The position numbers were made by a program, and so were the translations under genes. DNA of 64,000 nt, from the NCBI RefSeq assembly GCF_958405895.1, contig NZ_CATZAR010000007.1; one strand, given 5' to 3'. This document shows, piece after piece, positions 40,407-48,730 of the stretch. Below the pieces are notes generated by a model. It was not told where the DNA came from and did not search any database. It worked only from the letters and a program-made list of their open reading frames with translations. The DNA is from Ralstonia thomasii (GTDB lineage: Bacteria > Pseudomonadota > Gammaproteobacteria > Burkholderiales > Burkholderiaceae). Each line of letters starts with the position of its first letter. The stretch's first letter is position 1.

Positions 40407-42053
40407 ATGTGGTGCCCACGGAGACACCACGTGAACGCACGGACCGACTTTCCGCGCGCCGACGCCTTTGCGTCGGCCCCGCACAGCGCTGACGCCCCGC
40501 CCCTGATCGATGCCGCCATCATCGGGACGGGCTTTGCCGGCCTGGGCATGGCGATCCAGCTCAAGCAGCACGGCATCGACAACTTCCTCGTCTTTGAAAA
40601 GGCGGGCTCCGTCGGGGGCACGTGGCGCGACAACCATTACCCCGGCTGCGCGTGCGATGTGCAATCGCACCTGTATTCGTTTTCGTTCGCGCCCAATCCG
40701 GACTGGTCGCGCATGTATTCGCCGCAACCGGAAATCCGCGCGTATCTGGAGCGCTGCACGGATGAATTTGGCGTGCGCCCGCATGTGCGCTTTCATCACG
40801 AGCTGGCGCGTGCGGCCTTCGACGACGCTGCAGGCGTGTGGAACCTGGAGATGGCCGACGGCCGCCGGTATCGTGCCCGCACGCTGATCTCCGGCATGGG
40901 CGGCCTGAGCCGTCCGGCCTGGCCGAACATCCCCGGCATCGAGACCTTCCAGGGCAAGGCCTTCCACTCGCAGCTCTGGGAACACGATTACGACCTGCGC
41001 GGCAAGCGCGTCGCCGTGATCGGCACCGGCGCTTCGGCCATCCAGTTCGTGCCGCAGATTGCGCCGAAGGTCGGCCGGCTCGACCTGTATCAGCGCACGC
41101 CGCCGTGGATCCTGCCCAAGCCCGACCGCAAGGTGTCGCGCGCAGAGCACTGGCTGTTCCGCCACCTGCCGTTCACGCAAAAGCTGATGCGCACCGGCAT
41201 CTACTGGATGCTGGAGTCGCGCGTGCTCGGCTTTGTGATCCATCCGAAGCTGATGAAGGCGGTGGAGCGCATGGCGCGCGGCCACATCAAGCGCCGCATT
41301 GCCGACCCCGTGCTGCGCGAGAAGGTCACGCCGGACTACACCATCGGCTGCAAGCGCATCCTGATCTCGAATGACTATTACCCGGCGCTCACGCGCAAGA
41401 ACGTCGACGTGATCACGTCCGGTATCGCTCGCGTTGAGCCCAACGCCATCGTCACCACCGACGGCACGCGGCGCGAAGTCGATTGCCTGATCTTCGGCAC
41501 GGGCTTTCATGCAACGGACCCGTTCCCGCGTGGCGTGCTGCTCGGCAGCCAGGGCGTGGACATTGTCGACATGTGGGACAAGCACGGCGCCGAGGCCTAC
41601 CTGGGCACCACCGTGTCGGGCTTCCCGAATTTCTTCATGGTGGTGGGCCCGAACACGGGGCTCGGCCACTCGTCGATGGTGTTCATGATCGAGTCGCAGG
41701 TGGCGTACATCGTCGACGCGCTCAAGTCGATGCGTGCGCACAACGTGGCGGCCATCGACGTACGCCCCGACGTGCAGCGCCGCTTCAACGACGGCATCCA
41801 GAAGCGGCTGTCGCATGCAATCTGGTCTGCCGGCGGCTGCGTGAGCTGGTACCTCGATCCGAAGACCGGCAAGAACACGACGCTGTGGCCGGGATTCACG
41901 TGGCAGTTCCGTCGCGCCACCGCGCATTTCCGGCTGGCCGATTACCGCACGCGCCCGATGGCGGTGCCCAAGGGTGTGCCGCTGCGCGTACCCGCCCGCA
42001 CAGTGCCGGCCGCTCAAAACACCCCCAACGAAGAAGCGCTCGACCGCGTCTGA
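40407..42053 (+). CDS. Flavin-binding Baeyer-Villiger-type monooxygenase
   Basis: A type I Baeyer-Villiger monooxygenase of 548 residues that uses FAD, NADPH and O2 to insert oxygen next to a carbonyl, making an ester or lactone. The FAD motif is GTGFAG (40-45), the NADPH-binding motif is VAVIGTGASAIQF, and the family fingerprint FxGxxxHxxxW is FQGKAFHSQLW (181-191), in the correct place between them. Two starts are possible: ATG 40407 behind AAGAGG, and GTG 40431 behind GGAG; both leave the domain intact. It is the first gene of an operon with SDR, hydrolase and ferritin-like genes, a set resembling the mycobacterial mymA operon. Natural substrate unknown. Confidence 0.9.
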   Translation: MWCPRRHHVNARTDFPRADAFASAPHSADAPPLIDAAIIGTGFAGLGMAIQLKQHGIDNFLVFEKAGSVGGTWRDNHYPGCACDVQSHLYSFSFAPNPDWSRMYSPQPEIRAYLERCTDEFGVRPHVRFHHELARAAFDDAAGVWNLEMADGRRYRARTLISGMGGLSRPAWPNIPGIETFQGKAFHSQLWEHDYDLRGKRVAVIGTGASAIQFVPQIAPKVGRLDLYQRTPPWILPKPDRKVSRAEHWLFRHLPFTQKLMRTGIYWMLESRVLGFVIHPKLMKAVERMARGHIKRRIADPVLREKVTPDYTIGCKRILISNDYYPALTRKNVDVITSGIARVEPNAIVTTDGTRREVDCLIFGTGFHATDPFPRGVLLGSQGVDIVDMWDKHGAEAYLGTTVSGFPNFFMVVGPNTGLGHSSMVFMIESQVAYIVDALKSMRAHNVAAIDVRPDVQRRFNDGIQKRLSHAIWSAGGCVSWYLDPKTGKNTTLWPGFTWQFRRATAHFRLADYRTRPMAVPKGVPLRVPARTVPAAQNTPNEEALDRV

Positions 42054-42081
42054 TGCGCGTCAGCCCCACGGAGACCCCGCC

Positions 42082-42972
42082 ATGAAGTCATTCAACAACC
42101 AGGTTGCCGCCATCACCGGTGCTGCGTCGGGCATGGGCCGCTCGCTGGCGCTGCGGCTGGCACGCGAAGGCTGCCACCTTGCGCTGGCCGATCGCAATGA
42201 AGCGGCGCTCGCGCAGACGCTGCAACTGGTGCGTGCGCATGAAGGCGACCGCATCCGCGTGACCACGCATGCCGTCGACGTGGCCGACCGCGCCGCGGTG
42301 TACCGCTGGGCCGAAGAAGCGGCCGCCGCGCACGGCAAGGTCAACCTGATCTTCAACAACGCGGGTGTGGCGCTGTCCAGCACGATCGAAGGCATGGAAG
42401 ACGACGAGCTGGCCTGGATCATGAACATCAACTTCTGGGGCGTCGTACACGGTACCAAGGCGTTCCTGCCGCTGCTCAAGGCAACGGGCAACGGCCACAT
42501 CATCAATACGTCGAGCATCTTCGGCATCTTCGCGCAGCCGGGTATGGGCGCCTACAACGCCAGCAAGTACGCCGTGCGCGGCTACACCGAAGCGCTGCGC
42601 CAGGAACTCGATCTGATGGACTGCGGCGTGTCGGCCACGTGTGTCCACCCGGGCGGCATCAAGACCAACATTGCCAAGTCGAGCCGCGTCTCGCCGAGCA
42701 TGAACGGCTTCCTGGTGCGCGACGAACAGCAGGGCAAGGCCGAGTTCGAGAAATTCTTCATCACCTCGGCGGACAAGGCTGCGGAGGTGATCCTGGACGG
42801 CGTGCGCAAGAACAAGCGCCGCGTGCTGATCGGCCCCGACGCGCACGCTGCAGACGTGATGGCCCGCGTGCTGCCTGCCGCGTATCAGGCGCTGGTCGTG
42901 CGCGAAGCGCGCCGCACGCGCAAGAAGGCACTGCGCGACGATGCGGCGCCGGCCACCGCGCGCGCCAAGTAG
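42082..42972 (+). CDS. Short-chain dehydrogenase/reductase
   Basis: A classical SDR of 296 residues. The cofactor motif TGAASGMG (12-19), the NNAG motif in LIFNNAGVALSS, the catalytic Ser of NTSSIFG and the YNASK pair (Y158, K162) are all present. ADR at the end of the second strand suggests NAD(H) or NADP(H) cannot be decided simply. It lies 28 bases after the monooxygenase with GGAG upstream. In the operon it probably oxidises an alcohol to the ketone used by the monooxygenase, or handles the alcohol released by the hydrolase. The last 40 residues are Arg/Ala-rich, beyond the fold. Confidence 0.9.
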   Translation: MKSFNNQVAAITGAASGMGRSLALRLAREGCHLALADRNEAALAQTLQLVRAHEGDRIRVTTHAVDVADRAAVYRWAEEAAAAHGKVNLIFNNAGVALSSTIEGMEDDELAWIMNINFWGVVHGTKAFLPLLKATGNGHIINTSSIFGIFAQPGMGAYNASKYAVRGYTEALRQELDLMDCGVSATCVHPGGIKTNIAKSSRVSPSMNGFLVRDEQQGKAEFEKFFITSADKAAEVILDGVRKNKRRVLIGPDAHAADVMARVLPAAYQALVVREARRTRKKALRDDAAPATARAK

Positions 42973-42981
42973 GAGGTGCCG

Positions 42982-44004
42982 ATGACCACGGCCACCACCG
43001 GCGAACTGTTTGCCAGTCCCCCGCGCGCGAATCTGCTCAACGTTGCACGCGCCATGCTGCGCCCGGGCCGCATCGGCTTGCGCAGCATCGGCCGCGATGT
43101 GCTGATCGCGCGCTACGCCAAGCCGCAATCGCGCTACCTGCCACTGATGGGCACGCGCGTCCATTACACCGATGAAGGTGCCGCCAATTCCGAAGGCACG
43201 TTGCTGCTGATCCACGGCTTTGGCGCATCGCTGCACACGTGGGATGGCGTGCTACCGCAGCTCACGCGGCGCTACCGCGTGATCCGGCTCGACCTGCCGC
43301 CCTTCGGCATCACCGGCCCCCTGCGTGATGCGCAAGGCCGCCCGCGCGCAATGGAGCTGCCGCTGTACCGCGACTTCATCGACGCGTTTGTCGACACACT
43401 CGGCCTGTCGAAACTCACGCTGATCGGCAACTCGCTCGGCGGCATGGTGTCGTGGGACTTTGCCGTGCGGCACCCGGGCCGCGTCGAAAAGCTCGTGCTG
43501 ATCGACTCGGCAGGCTTTCCGATGAAGCTGCCGATCTACATCGATCTGTTCAATCACCTGGGCGTGCGGCTGACGTCGCCGTGGATGCTGCCCGAGGGGA
43601 TCATCCGCGCCGCCACGCGCGATGTATATGGCGACCCGTCGCGCGTGTCCGAACCGACGCTGCGCCGCTACGCCGATTTCTTCTATGCCGACGGTGCACG
43701 ACAGGCCATCGGCAAGATGGTGCCGAAGTTCCGCTTTGACGATGTCGATACCAGCGGGCTGGCCTCGATCCGAGTGCCCACGCTCATCCTCTGGGGCCAG
43801 CGCGACCGGTGGATCCCGCCCGCGCACGCCGGCGAATTCGCCCGCCGCATTCCCGGCGCCACGCTGCGCATGTATCCGGCGCTCGGCCATATCCCGATGG
43901 AGGAAGACCCCGTACGCGTGGGGACCGACCTCTGTGCATTCCTCGATCAAGGGCGCGCATCGACGCGCCTCGCCGCAACCACATTCCAGGAGAACCGCCC
44001 ATGA
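42982..44004 (+). CDS. Alpha/beta-fold hydrolase (esterase-like)
   Basis: A 340-residue hydrolase. The oxyanion-hole motif is LLLIHGFGASLHTWDG, the nucleophile elbow is GNSLGG with S151, the acid is in WGQRDRWIPP and the His is in ALGHIPMEEDP. The active-site layout fits esterases and lactonases, so it is a good candidate to open the ester or lactone made by the upstream monooxygenase. The ATG at 42982 follows AGGAGGT; a GTG six bases upstream is less well placed. The stop overlaps the next start as ATGA. Confidence 0.88.
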   Translation: MTTATTGELFASPPRANLLNVARAMLRPGRIGLRSIGRDVLIARYAKPQSRYLPLMGTRVHYTDEGAANSEGTLLLIHGFGASLHTWDGVLPQLTRRYRVIRLDLPPFGITGPLRDAQGRPRAMELPLYRDFIDAFVDTLGLSKLTLIGNSLGGMVSWDFAVRHPGRVEKLVLIDSAGFPMKLPIYIDLFNHLGVRLTSPWMLPEGIIRAATRDVYGDPSRVSEPTLRRYADFFYADGARQAIGKMVPKFRFDDVDTSGLASIRVPTLILWGQRDRWIPPAHAGEFARRIPGATLRMYPALGHIPMEEDPVRVGTDLCAFLDQGRASTRLAATTFQENRP

Positions 44005-44897
44005 TGCCAGTCCGCCGCGACGTGCATCCTCACCTGCCGGCTGATCGCATCAGCAACTGGCACGAGCGAGGCACGCACGTCACCCACTTCCTGAACGCGC
44101 TGTCGATCTTCTTCCCGACCGGCGAGCGCTTCTTCATGGACAGCGTGCGCAACTACCGTCATCTGGTGACCGACCCCGAGCTCAAGCAGGCCGTGGCCGG
44201 CTTCATCGGCCAGGAAGCCATGCATACGCGCGAGCACGTGTTGTACAACGACCTCCTCGATCGCGCCGGCCTGCCCGCCACGCGCATCGACCGCTTTGTC
44301 GGCAAGTTCCTGAACGTGCTGCGCAAGTGGACCCCGAAGTCGCACCAACTGGCCGTGACCGTGGCGCTGGAACACTACACCGCCATGCTGGCCGGCCAAG
44401 TGCTTTCACATGAAGATGGCCTGGGCCGCAACTCGGAGCCCGGCTACCGCCAGGTCTGGCTGTGGCACGCCATGGAAGAGACCGAACACAAGGCCGTCAG
44501 CTACGACGTGTGGAATCTCGCCATCAAGCCGGGCCTGCGCCGCTACATCCTGCGCACATCGACGATGCTGCTGACCACGCTGCTGTTCTGGTCGATGGTG
44601 TTCTACGTGCATCTGCGGCTGATCTTTGCCGATCGCACCTGCAAGAACATGTTCTTCGGTCTGGGCAAGGCATTCCACTTCCTGTGGATTCACCCGGCGC
44701 CGCTGCGCAAGATCATCCCGGAATTCTTCGACTTTTTCCGGCCTTCATTCCACCCGTGGGATGAAGACAACCGTGACGCACTTGAACGCCTGCCCAAGCT
44801 GATCTCGGAAATCGAAGCGTATGCGGCAGCGAACGGCGAAGCGCCGTCGCCGTCGATCCGCCGCAAGCTGTCGACGGCGGGTGCAGCGGGATCTTGA
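44001..44897 (+). CDS. Predicted metal-dependent hydrolase, ferritin-like (PF10118 type)
   Basis: A 298-residue protein of the YfhM/PF10118 group. Although called a metal-dependent hydrolase, its motifs are those of a di-iron four-helix bundle: E42 in FFPTGERFFMDSV, E72, H75 and H79 in GQEAMHTREH, and the later MEETEHKAV. Two hydrophobic segments near residues 195-215 suggest membrane association. The family is often found with monooxygenases and alkane or fatty-acid genes, and an oxygenase or desaturase role has been suggested but not shown. It is the last gene of this operon. AGGAG lies upstream of the ATG at 44001. Confidence 0.85.
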   Translation: MMPVRRDVHPHLPADRISNWHERGTHVTHFLNALSIFFPTGERFFMDSVRNYRHLVTDPELKQAVAGFIGQEAMHTREHVLYNDLLDRAGLPATRIDRFVGKFLNVLRKWTPKSHQLAVTVALEHYTAMLAGQVLSHEDGLGRNSEPGYRQVWLWHAMEETEHKAVSYDVWNLAIKPGLRRYILRTSTMLLTTLLFWSMVFYVHLRLIFADRTCKNMFFGLGKAFHFLWIHPAPLRKIIPEFFDFFRPSFHPWDEDNRDALERLPKLISEIEAYAAANGEAPSPSIRRKLSTAGAAGS

Positions 44898-44957
44898 GCA
44901 GGCATTCAAAACGCCTGCAGCACCCGTCGTATCGGGATCAAACTAGAAATAGATCAG

Positions 44958-44980
44958 GCGCGCCCCACGCATGGGCGCGC
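44958..44980. terminator. Hairpin between convergent operon end and merR gene
   Basis: GCGCGCCC (44958-44965) pairs with GGGCGCGC (44973-44980) around a seven-base loop. On the minus strand the following bases are T-rich (CTATTTCTAGTTT), so it is a plausible terminator for the MerR gene and possibly for the operon. Confidence 0.6.
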
Positions 44981-44988
44981 TGGAGACA

Positions 44989-45807
44989 CTAGCCTTTGTC
45001 CGGCCCGGGCGCGCTGCCCGGCGGTTCGTGCATGTGCTCGATGACCTGCGCCACGCGGTCGCCCAGGTATTTGTTGGCGGCCGTCTCAAGTGCGCGCATC
45101 AGCTCGGCTTCGACTGCCACCAGCGCCAGCGGACGGATGCGCCAGATCACGTCGACCAGACGCGGCACGTCTTCGACCGGCGGCAGATCGCTGCCGTACT
45201 TGTCGAGTTCGCGCACGACCATGGAGACAAGATCGTCGGCCACCGCCTGCGTATGCGGCCGGGCACGCTCGATGATGTCGAGCACCTCAACAAGCGGGAA
45301 ACCGGCCTTTGCCATCTGCGCGCCGGCCAGCAGCGCCTTCGGGCTGCGCGCCAGATAGCCGAGGCCATCGGGCTCAAGCAGGCCGAGCGAGATGGCCCGC
45401 GCCAGCGCCTGACGCGACATGGCACGGCCAAACAGCTTGGCAAGCGCCAGGAGCGAGTAGTGCTTGGGCGACTCGTCCGACCAGGGGCTCGCGATGGCCG
45501 ATTCGAGCCCGAGGATGGAGCGCAGGTCATGGCCTTCGACGATGGCCTTGAGCAGCTCCTGGATGTTGGAGAGCGTGTAGCCGCGCCCGAGCAGGTGATT
45601 GATGAGCTTGAGCCGCCCCAGATGCGCCTGCGTGTAGATGCCCACGCGTCCGCGCCGCTCGGGCGGATCGATCAGGCCGCGGTCCTGATACGAACGGACG
45701 TTGCGGACAGTGGTTTCGGCCGCGCGCGCCAGTTCGTCGATGGTGAACTCGCGGGCGGGCGGAATGGCAGGCGGACCGGCGTCGCCGGTTGGTTTGCGGG
45801 CGGGCAT
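44989..45807 (-). CDS. MerR-family transcriptional regulator
   Basis: A 272-residue regulator with the N-terminal MerR helix-turn-helix and wing (residues 20-90): FTIDELARAAETTVRNVRSYQDRGLIDPPERRGRVGIYTQAHLGRL. The long C-terminal region is mainly helical and lacks the Cys residues of metal-sensing MerR proteins, so it should sense an organic ligand or partner. It faces the monooxygenase operon convergently, and is divergent from the lipoprotein gene. Proteins of this layout often lie beside Baeyer-Villiger and flavin monooxygenase operons. Probably regulates that operon; not proven. Confidence 0.88.
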   Translation of the reverse strand: MPARKPTGDAGPPAIPPAREFTIDELARAAETTVRNVRSYQDRGLIDPPERRGRVGIYTQAHLGRLKLINHLLGRGYTLSNIQELLKAIVEGHDLRSILGLESAIASPWSDESPKHYSLLALAKLFGRAMSRQALARAISLGLLEPDGLGYLARSPKALLAGAQMAKAGFPLVEVLDIIERARPHTQAVADDLVSMVVRELDKYGSDLPPVEDVPRLVDVIWRIRPLALVAVEAELMRALETAANKYLGDRVAQVIEHMHEPPGSAPGPDKG

Positions 45808-45893
45808 ACAAAAAATTCTACACGAGCGCGGCGACAGACCGCGTCGGTTGCCGGAACGTTTCCGGTGCGTTTCTCACGACGAGGAGACCGTCG

Positions 45894-47051
45894 ATGTGGG
45901 ACTTGACCTTGCGTCATCGAAATAGCGCGCTGCGGGCTGCGGGCGCAGTGGTGGCGGCGCTGCTGCTGCAAAGCTGCGCCACCGCCGGCGACGGATACGG
46001 CGCCATCGAAGCCGACAAAGCCAAACAGCTTGAAGATGCACGGGCCCAGGCGCGCGCGCCGTTCCAGGTGGGCAATCTCGCCACGCGCGAGGTGCGGCCC
46101 GCCACGCTGCGCGATTCGGGCCAGCCCGATGCGATCTCGTATCTGCGGCATGTCGATTTTCGTTTCGATGGCGGCGTCGGCTTCCTGGTCGACCAGCTCG
46201 CGCTGCGCATGGTGCCGCGTGCACCGGGCGATCCGGTGTGGCTCGACGATGTGTCGTCGTACACGCTGCAGCCGGTGAGCGGTTCGGTGCGCGTTACGGC
46301 CGAGAGCATGGCCGCGCTCTTCAACACCGTGGTGTTTGCGCGCGGGCCGGGTGAAGATCCGCCGCTGCGCGGCTTCAGCTTCTCGCTTGATGACGGCACG
46401 CTCGACATGCGCGCCGAGATGCACCGGCGCGGCGCCTGGGTGCCGATCGAGCTGCGCGGCCCGCTGGTGTTGCGCGATCCGCAGACCATCGTGTTCCACC
46501 CCAACGTGGTCAAGGTGCGCGGGCAGGACGCCGGCGCGCTGATGGGCGCGGCGCATATCGAACTGGCCGATCTGTTGCCGGTATCGACGCCTGCCGTGCA
46601 GCTGACTGGCAGCGAAATCGTCATGCAGGTGCCCAAGCTGTTTCCGCCGCCCGCGCTGGAGTTGAAGCTCTCCGCCATTCGCGTCACGCGCGACGGGCTG
46701 CTCATGCAGATCGGCGATGGCAACCCGCAGATGCCGCCGCTGGCCAACGCCGCCGACGCGCAGCGCCCGTACATCCTCTTCCGCGGCGGTGACATCCGCT
46801 TCATGCGCTCGATGCCGATGAACGCGCGCATCGATATCGTCGTGGCCGACCCGGCCAAACCCTTCGTGTTCAACCTGTACCGCTATCGCGACCAGCTTGT
46901 CGCGGGGTCGCTGCGCTTCTCGCCGGATGGCGGCATTCGCGTGCTGATGCCGTCGTTCGACACCCTCGCCGCTGCCAAAGCCGCCAAGGCAACAGCAATT
47001 GCCAAAGCAGGCAAGCCTGCCCTGCAACTCGCCAAGAGGACCGCGCCATGA
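45894..47051 (+). CDS. Predicted lipoprotein of unknown function, first of a tandem paralogous pair
   Basis: A 385-residue envelope protein. The signal peptide ends in the lipobox LLQSCATAG (Cys at about residue 27), so it is a predicted lipoprotein. The mature part has long stretches of beta sequence: LRHVDFRFDGGVGFLVDQLALRMVP, a DDVSSYTLQ region, and LKLSAIRVTRDGLLMQIGDG. The C-terminal 25 residues are rich in Ala and Lys. It shares this whole pattern with the next gene, whose start overlaps its stop by four bases. No enzyme motif is seen. The ATG at 45894 follows GAGGAG. The pattern of paired strands and alternating hydrophobic residues would suit a lipid-binding sheet, but this is only a guess. 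Confidence 0.75.
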   Translation: MWDLTLRHRNSALRAAGAVVAALLLQSCATAGDGYGAIEADKAKQLEDARAQARAPFQVGNLATREVRPATLRDSGQPDAISYLRHVDFRFDGGVGFLVDQLALRMVPRAPGDPVWLDDVSSYTLQPVSGSVRVTAESMAALFNTVVFARGPGEDPPLRGFSFSLDDGTLDMRAEMHRRGAWVPIELRGPLVLRDPQTIVFHPNVVKVRGQDAGALMGAAHIELADLLPVSTPAVQLTGSEIVMQVPKLFPPPALELKLSAIRVTRDGLLMQIGDGNPQMPPLANAADAQRPYILFRGGDIRFMRSMPMNARIDIVVADPAKPFVFNLYRYRDQLVAGSLRFSPDGGIRVLMPSFDTLAAAKAAKATAIAKAGKPALQLAKRTAP

Positions 47052-48121
47052 TCGCCCCCGCCTTCGCTCTCGCCGCTGTGATGTTGCGCCTGGCGCTGGT
47101 GACGCTTGGCTTGGCCGGGCTGCTCGCCAGCGCACTCGCCCGCGCCGCCGAGCCGCCGATGGCCAACGCCCAACGCAAGGAGTTGACGACGGTACGCCAG
47201 CAATGGGCGCAGCGCTGCGATCCGTCCTCCGGCGCGCCCAATGCCAGCGGCCCCGCCGTCGCGCGCGACTCCGGCACCGCACCGCCCGTCGTGCAGATGC
47301 GGGATGTGGATTTCCGCATCACCGGCGACATCGGTTTCCACGTGCATCAACTGACCGCGCAGCTCGTGCCGCACAAGCCGGGGCAGCCCGTCGACATGGA
47401 CGACCCGGGGCAGTTCGACATCCGCATCCTCGGCGGGGAAGTGACGGTGCCCAAGGATTCGCTCGACGCGCTGTTCAACCGGTATCTGCTCGACTATTCA
47501 CCGCGCTCACTCAATGCGCTGTCGCTGACACCCGGCGACGGCGTGCTCGACGTGTCGGGGGGGCTGAAGCTACGCAATCATTTTCCCGGCGTGTGGCTGC
47601 CGTTCGGCATGCGCGGCACCTTGGCGCTCAAGGAATCGCGCTTTCTCGTCTACACGCCCACCGAGGCACGCGTGATGGGCATCCAGACGCTGGCGCTGCT
47701 CAAAGGGATGGGGCTGGAGCTGTCGCAGCTTGCGCCGCTCAATCGCACCGGCGCCAAGCTGGATGGCAACGACATGGTGCTGGACCAATACACGGTCTTC
47801 CCGCCGCCGCGCCTGGTCGGTCAGATGAAGACGGCGCGTGTCACGCCGGACGGGCTGGTGCTCGGGTTCGGCCCCGCGCCCGCCATGTGTGCGCCGGCGC
47901 CAACCGACGCCGCGAGCCGCATCTGGATCCAGTCCGGCGACCTGAAGATGTACAACGTGCTGGTGGCCAACAGCCGCGTGCTCGTGACCGATACATCAAC
48001 GCGCGGGCCGCTGCGCTTCGACCTGTACCACTACCGCGAGGCCGCCGCGCGCGGCACCACGCGCATGGATGCCGATGGCACGCTGCGTGTGGACCTCGCG
48101 CCGGCAGGGGCCGCTCAATAG
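47048..48121 (+). CDS. Secreted protein of unknown function, second of a tandem paralogous pair
   Basis: A 357-residue protein with a Sec signal peptide ending near ARAAE. It aligns with the preceding protein along its length: VDFRITGDIGFHVHQLTAQLVP against VDFRFDGGVGFLVDQLALRMVP, LGGEVTVPKDSLDALFNRY against SGSVRVTAESMAALFNTV, YTVFPPPRLVGQMKTARVTP against LFPPPALELKLSAIRVTR, and a final FDLYHYR against FNLYRYR. It has no lipobox, so the pair may be one anchored and one soluble partner. Their starts and stops overlap (ATGA), implying co-translation. No known function. Confidence 0.75.
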   Translation: MIAPAFALAAVMLRLALVTLGLAGLLASALARAAEPPMANAQRKELTTVRQQWAQRCDPSSGAPNASGPAVARDSGTAPPVVQMRDVDFRITGDIGFHVHQLTAQLVPHKPGQPVDMDDPGQFDIRILGGEVTVPKDSLDALFNRYLLDYSPRSLNALSLTPGDGVLDVSGGLKLRNHFPGVWLPFGMRGTLALKESRFLVYTPTEARVMGIQTLALLKGMGLELSQLAPLNRTGAKLDGNDMVLDQYTVFPPPRLVGQMKTARVTPDGLVLGFGPAPAMCAPAPTDAASRIWIQSGDLKMYNVLVANSRVLVTDTSTRGPLRFDLYHYREAAARGTTRMDADGTLRVDLAPAGAAQ

Positions 48122-48139
48122 CGCCATCGTCACAGCGCA

Positions 48140-48553
48140 TTACTTCTGGCAGACGGCATGCAGGATCGCCTCGCCCTCTGAGCGCGGCACGACGGCCTCC
48201 CAGCGCGGGCCGTCGATGGTCTTGGTGAGCACCGTGCCGTGCTGGCTGTCCTGGATCAGCGCACTGACCGGCAGGATACGCCCCTCCTTGCAGTCGTAGA
48301 CGGACGTGCGCGTATCGTATTGATACGCCTTGCCGTCCGAGAGCTTGCGCGGCGCGTCATAGGCGTCGCGCGTCGTGGCGCGCACAGTGCCATCCTTGTT
48401 GCGCTCGATGGAGTCTTTGTCCAGATAGAGCGAGCCGCCGTTGTCGGCCAGCGGGGCCAGCTTGACCCAGTTGTCGGCCGCCGTGGCCGTCGAGCTACCG
48501 ATTGCCAGCGCAGCAGCTACCCAGTAGATCAGCGTCGTTCGTTCCGTTCGCAT
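48140..48553 (-). CDS. Small secreted protein, surface-adhesin E-like
   Basis: A 137-residue protein with a signal peptide (MRTERTTLIYWVAAALAIGS, cleavage after TATA). The mature domain starts DNWVKLAPLADNGGSLYLDKDSIERNKDGTVR and includes KAYQYDTRTSVYDCKEGRI, with one conserved Cys and a second near the C-terminus, likely a disulfide. This matches the pattern of the adhesin-E-like family, named after a Haemophilus surface protein; most environmental members have no known function. GGAGGT precedes the ATG at 48553. It converges with the tandem pair with only 18 bases between. Confidence 0.7.
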   Translation of the reverse strand: MRTERTTLIYWVAAALAIGSSTATAADNWVKLAPLADNGGSLYLDKDSIERNKDGTVRATTRDAYDAPRKLSDGKAYQYDTRTSVYDCKEGRILPVSALIQDSQHGTVLTKTIDGPRWEAVVPRSEGEAILHAVCQK

Positions 48554-48681
48554 CGCAACCTCCGTTTGCCTCATTGCACAGACGTATGCGGGGCGCAGCA
48601 GCATGGCTGCATCGTTCTCCGCACATCAAAAAATGCGTAGCAAACGGCATGCCCCGCGCGTGACACTGCCGCGGCAGGCAA

Positions 48682-48709
48682 CAAAAAAAAGCCCGCTCGG
48701 GGCGGGCTT
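48682..48709 (-). terminator. Intrinsic terminator of the diheme cytochrome gene
   Basis: On the minus strand GCCCGC pairs with GCGGGC around a short loop, followed by a run of T residues, complementary to the nine A residues at 48682-48690. It lies 22 bases past the cytochrome stop. Confidence 0.85.
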
Positions 48710-48730
48710 CTTCGGGAATGCAAGGGCGGC

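Noticed and set aside
40389..42017. A 542-codon minus-strand open frame opposite the monooxygenase
   Set aside because: Antisense shadow of a gene with all Baeyer-Villiger motifs; no recognisable protein features.
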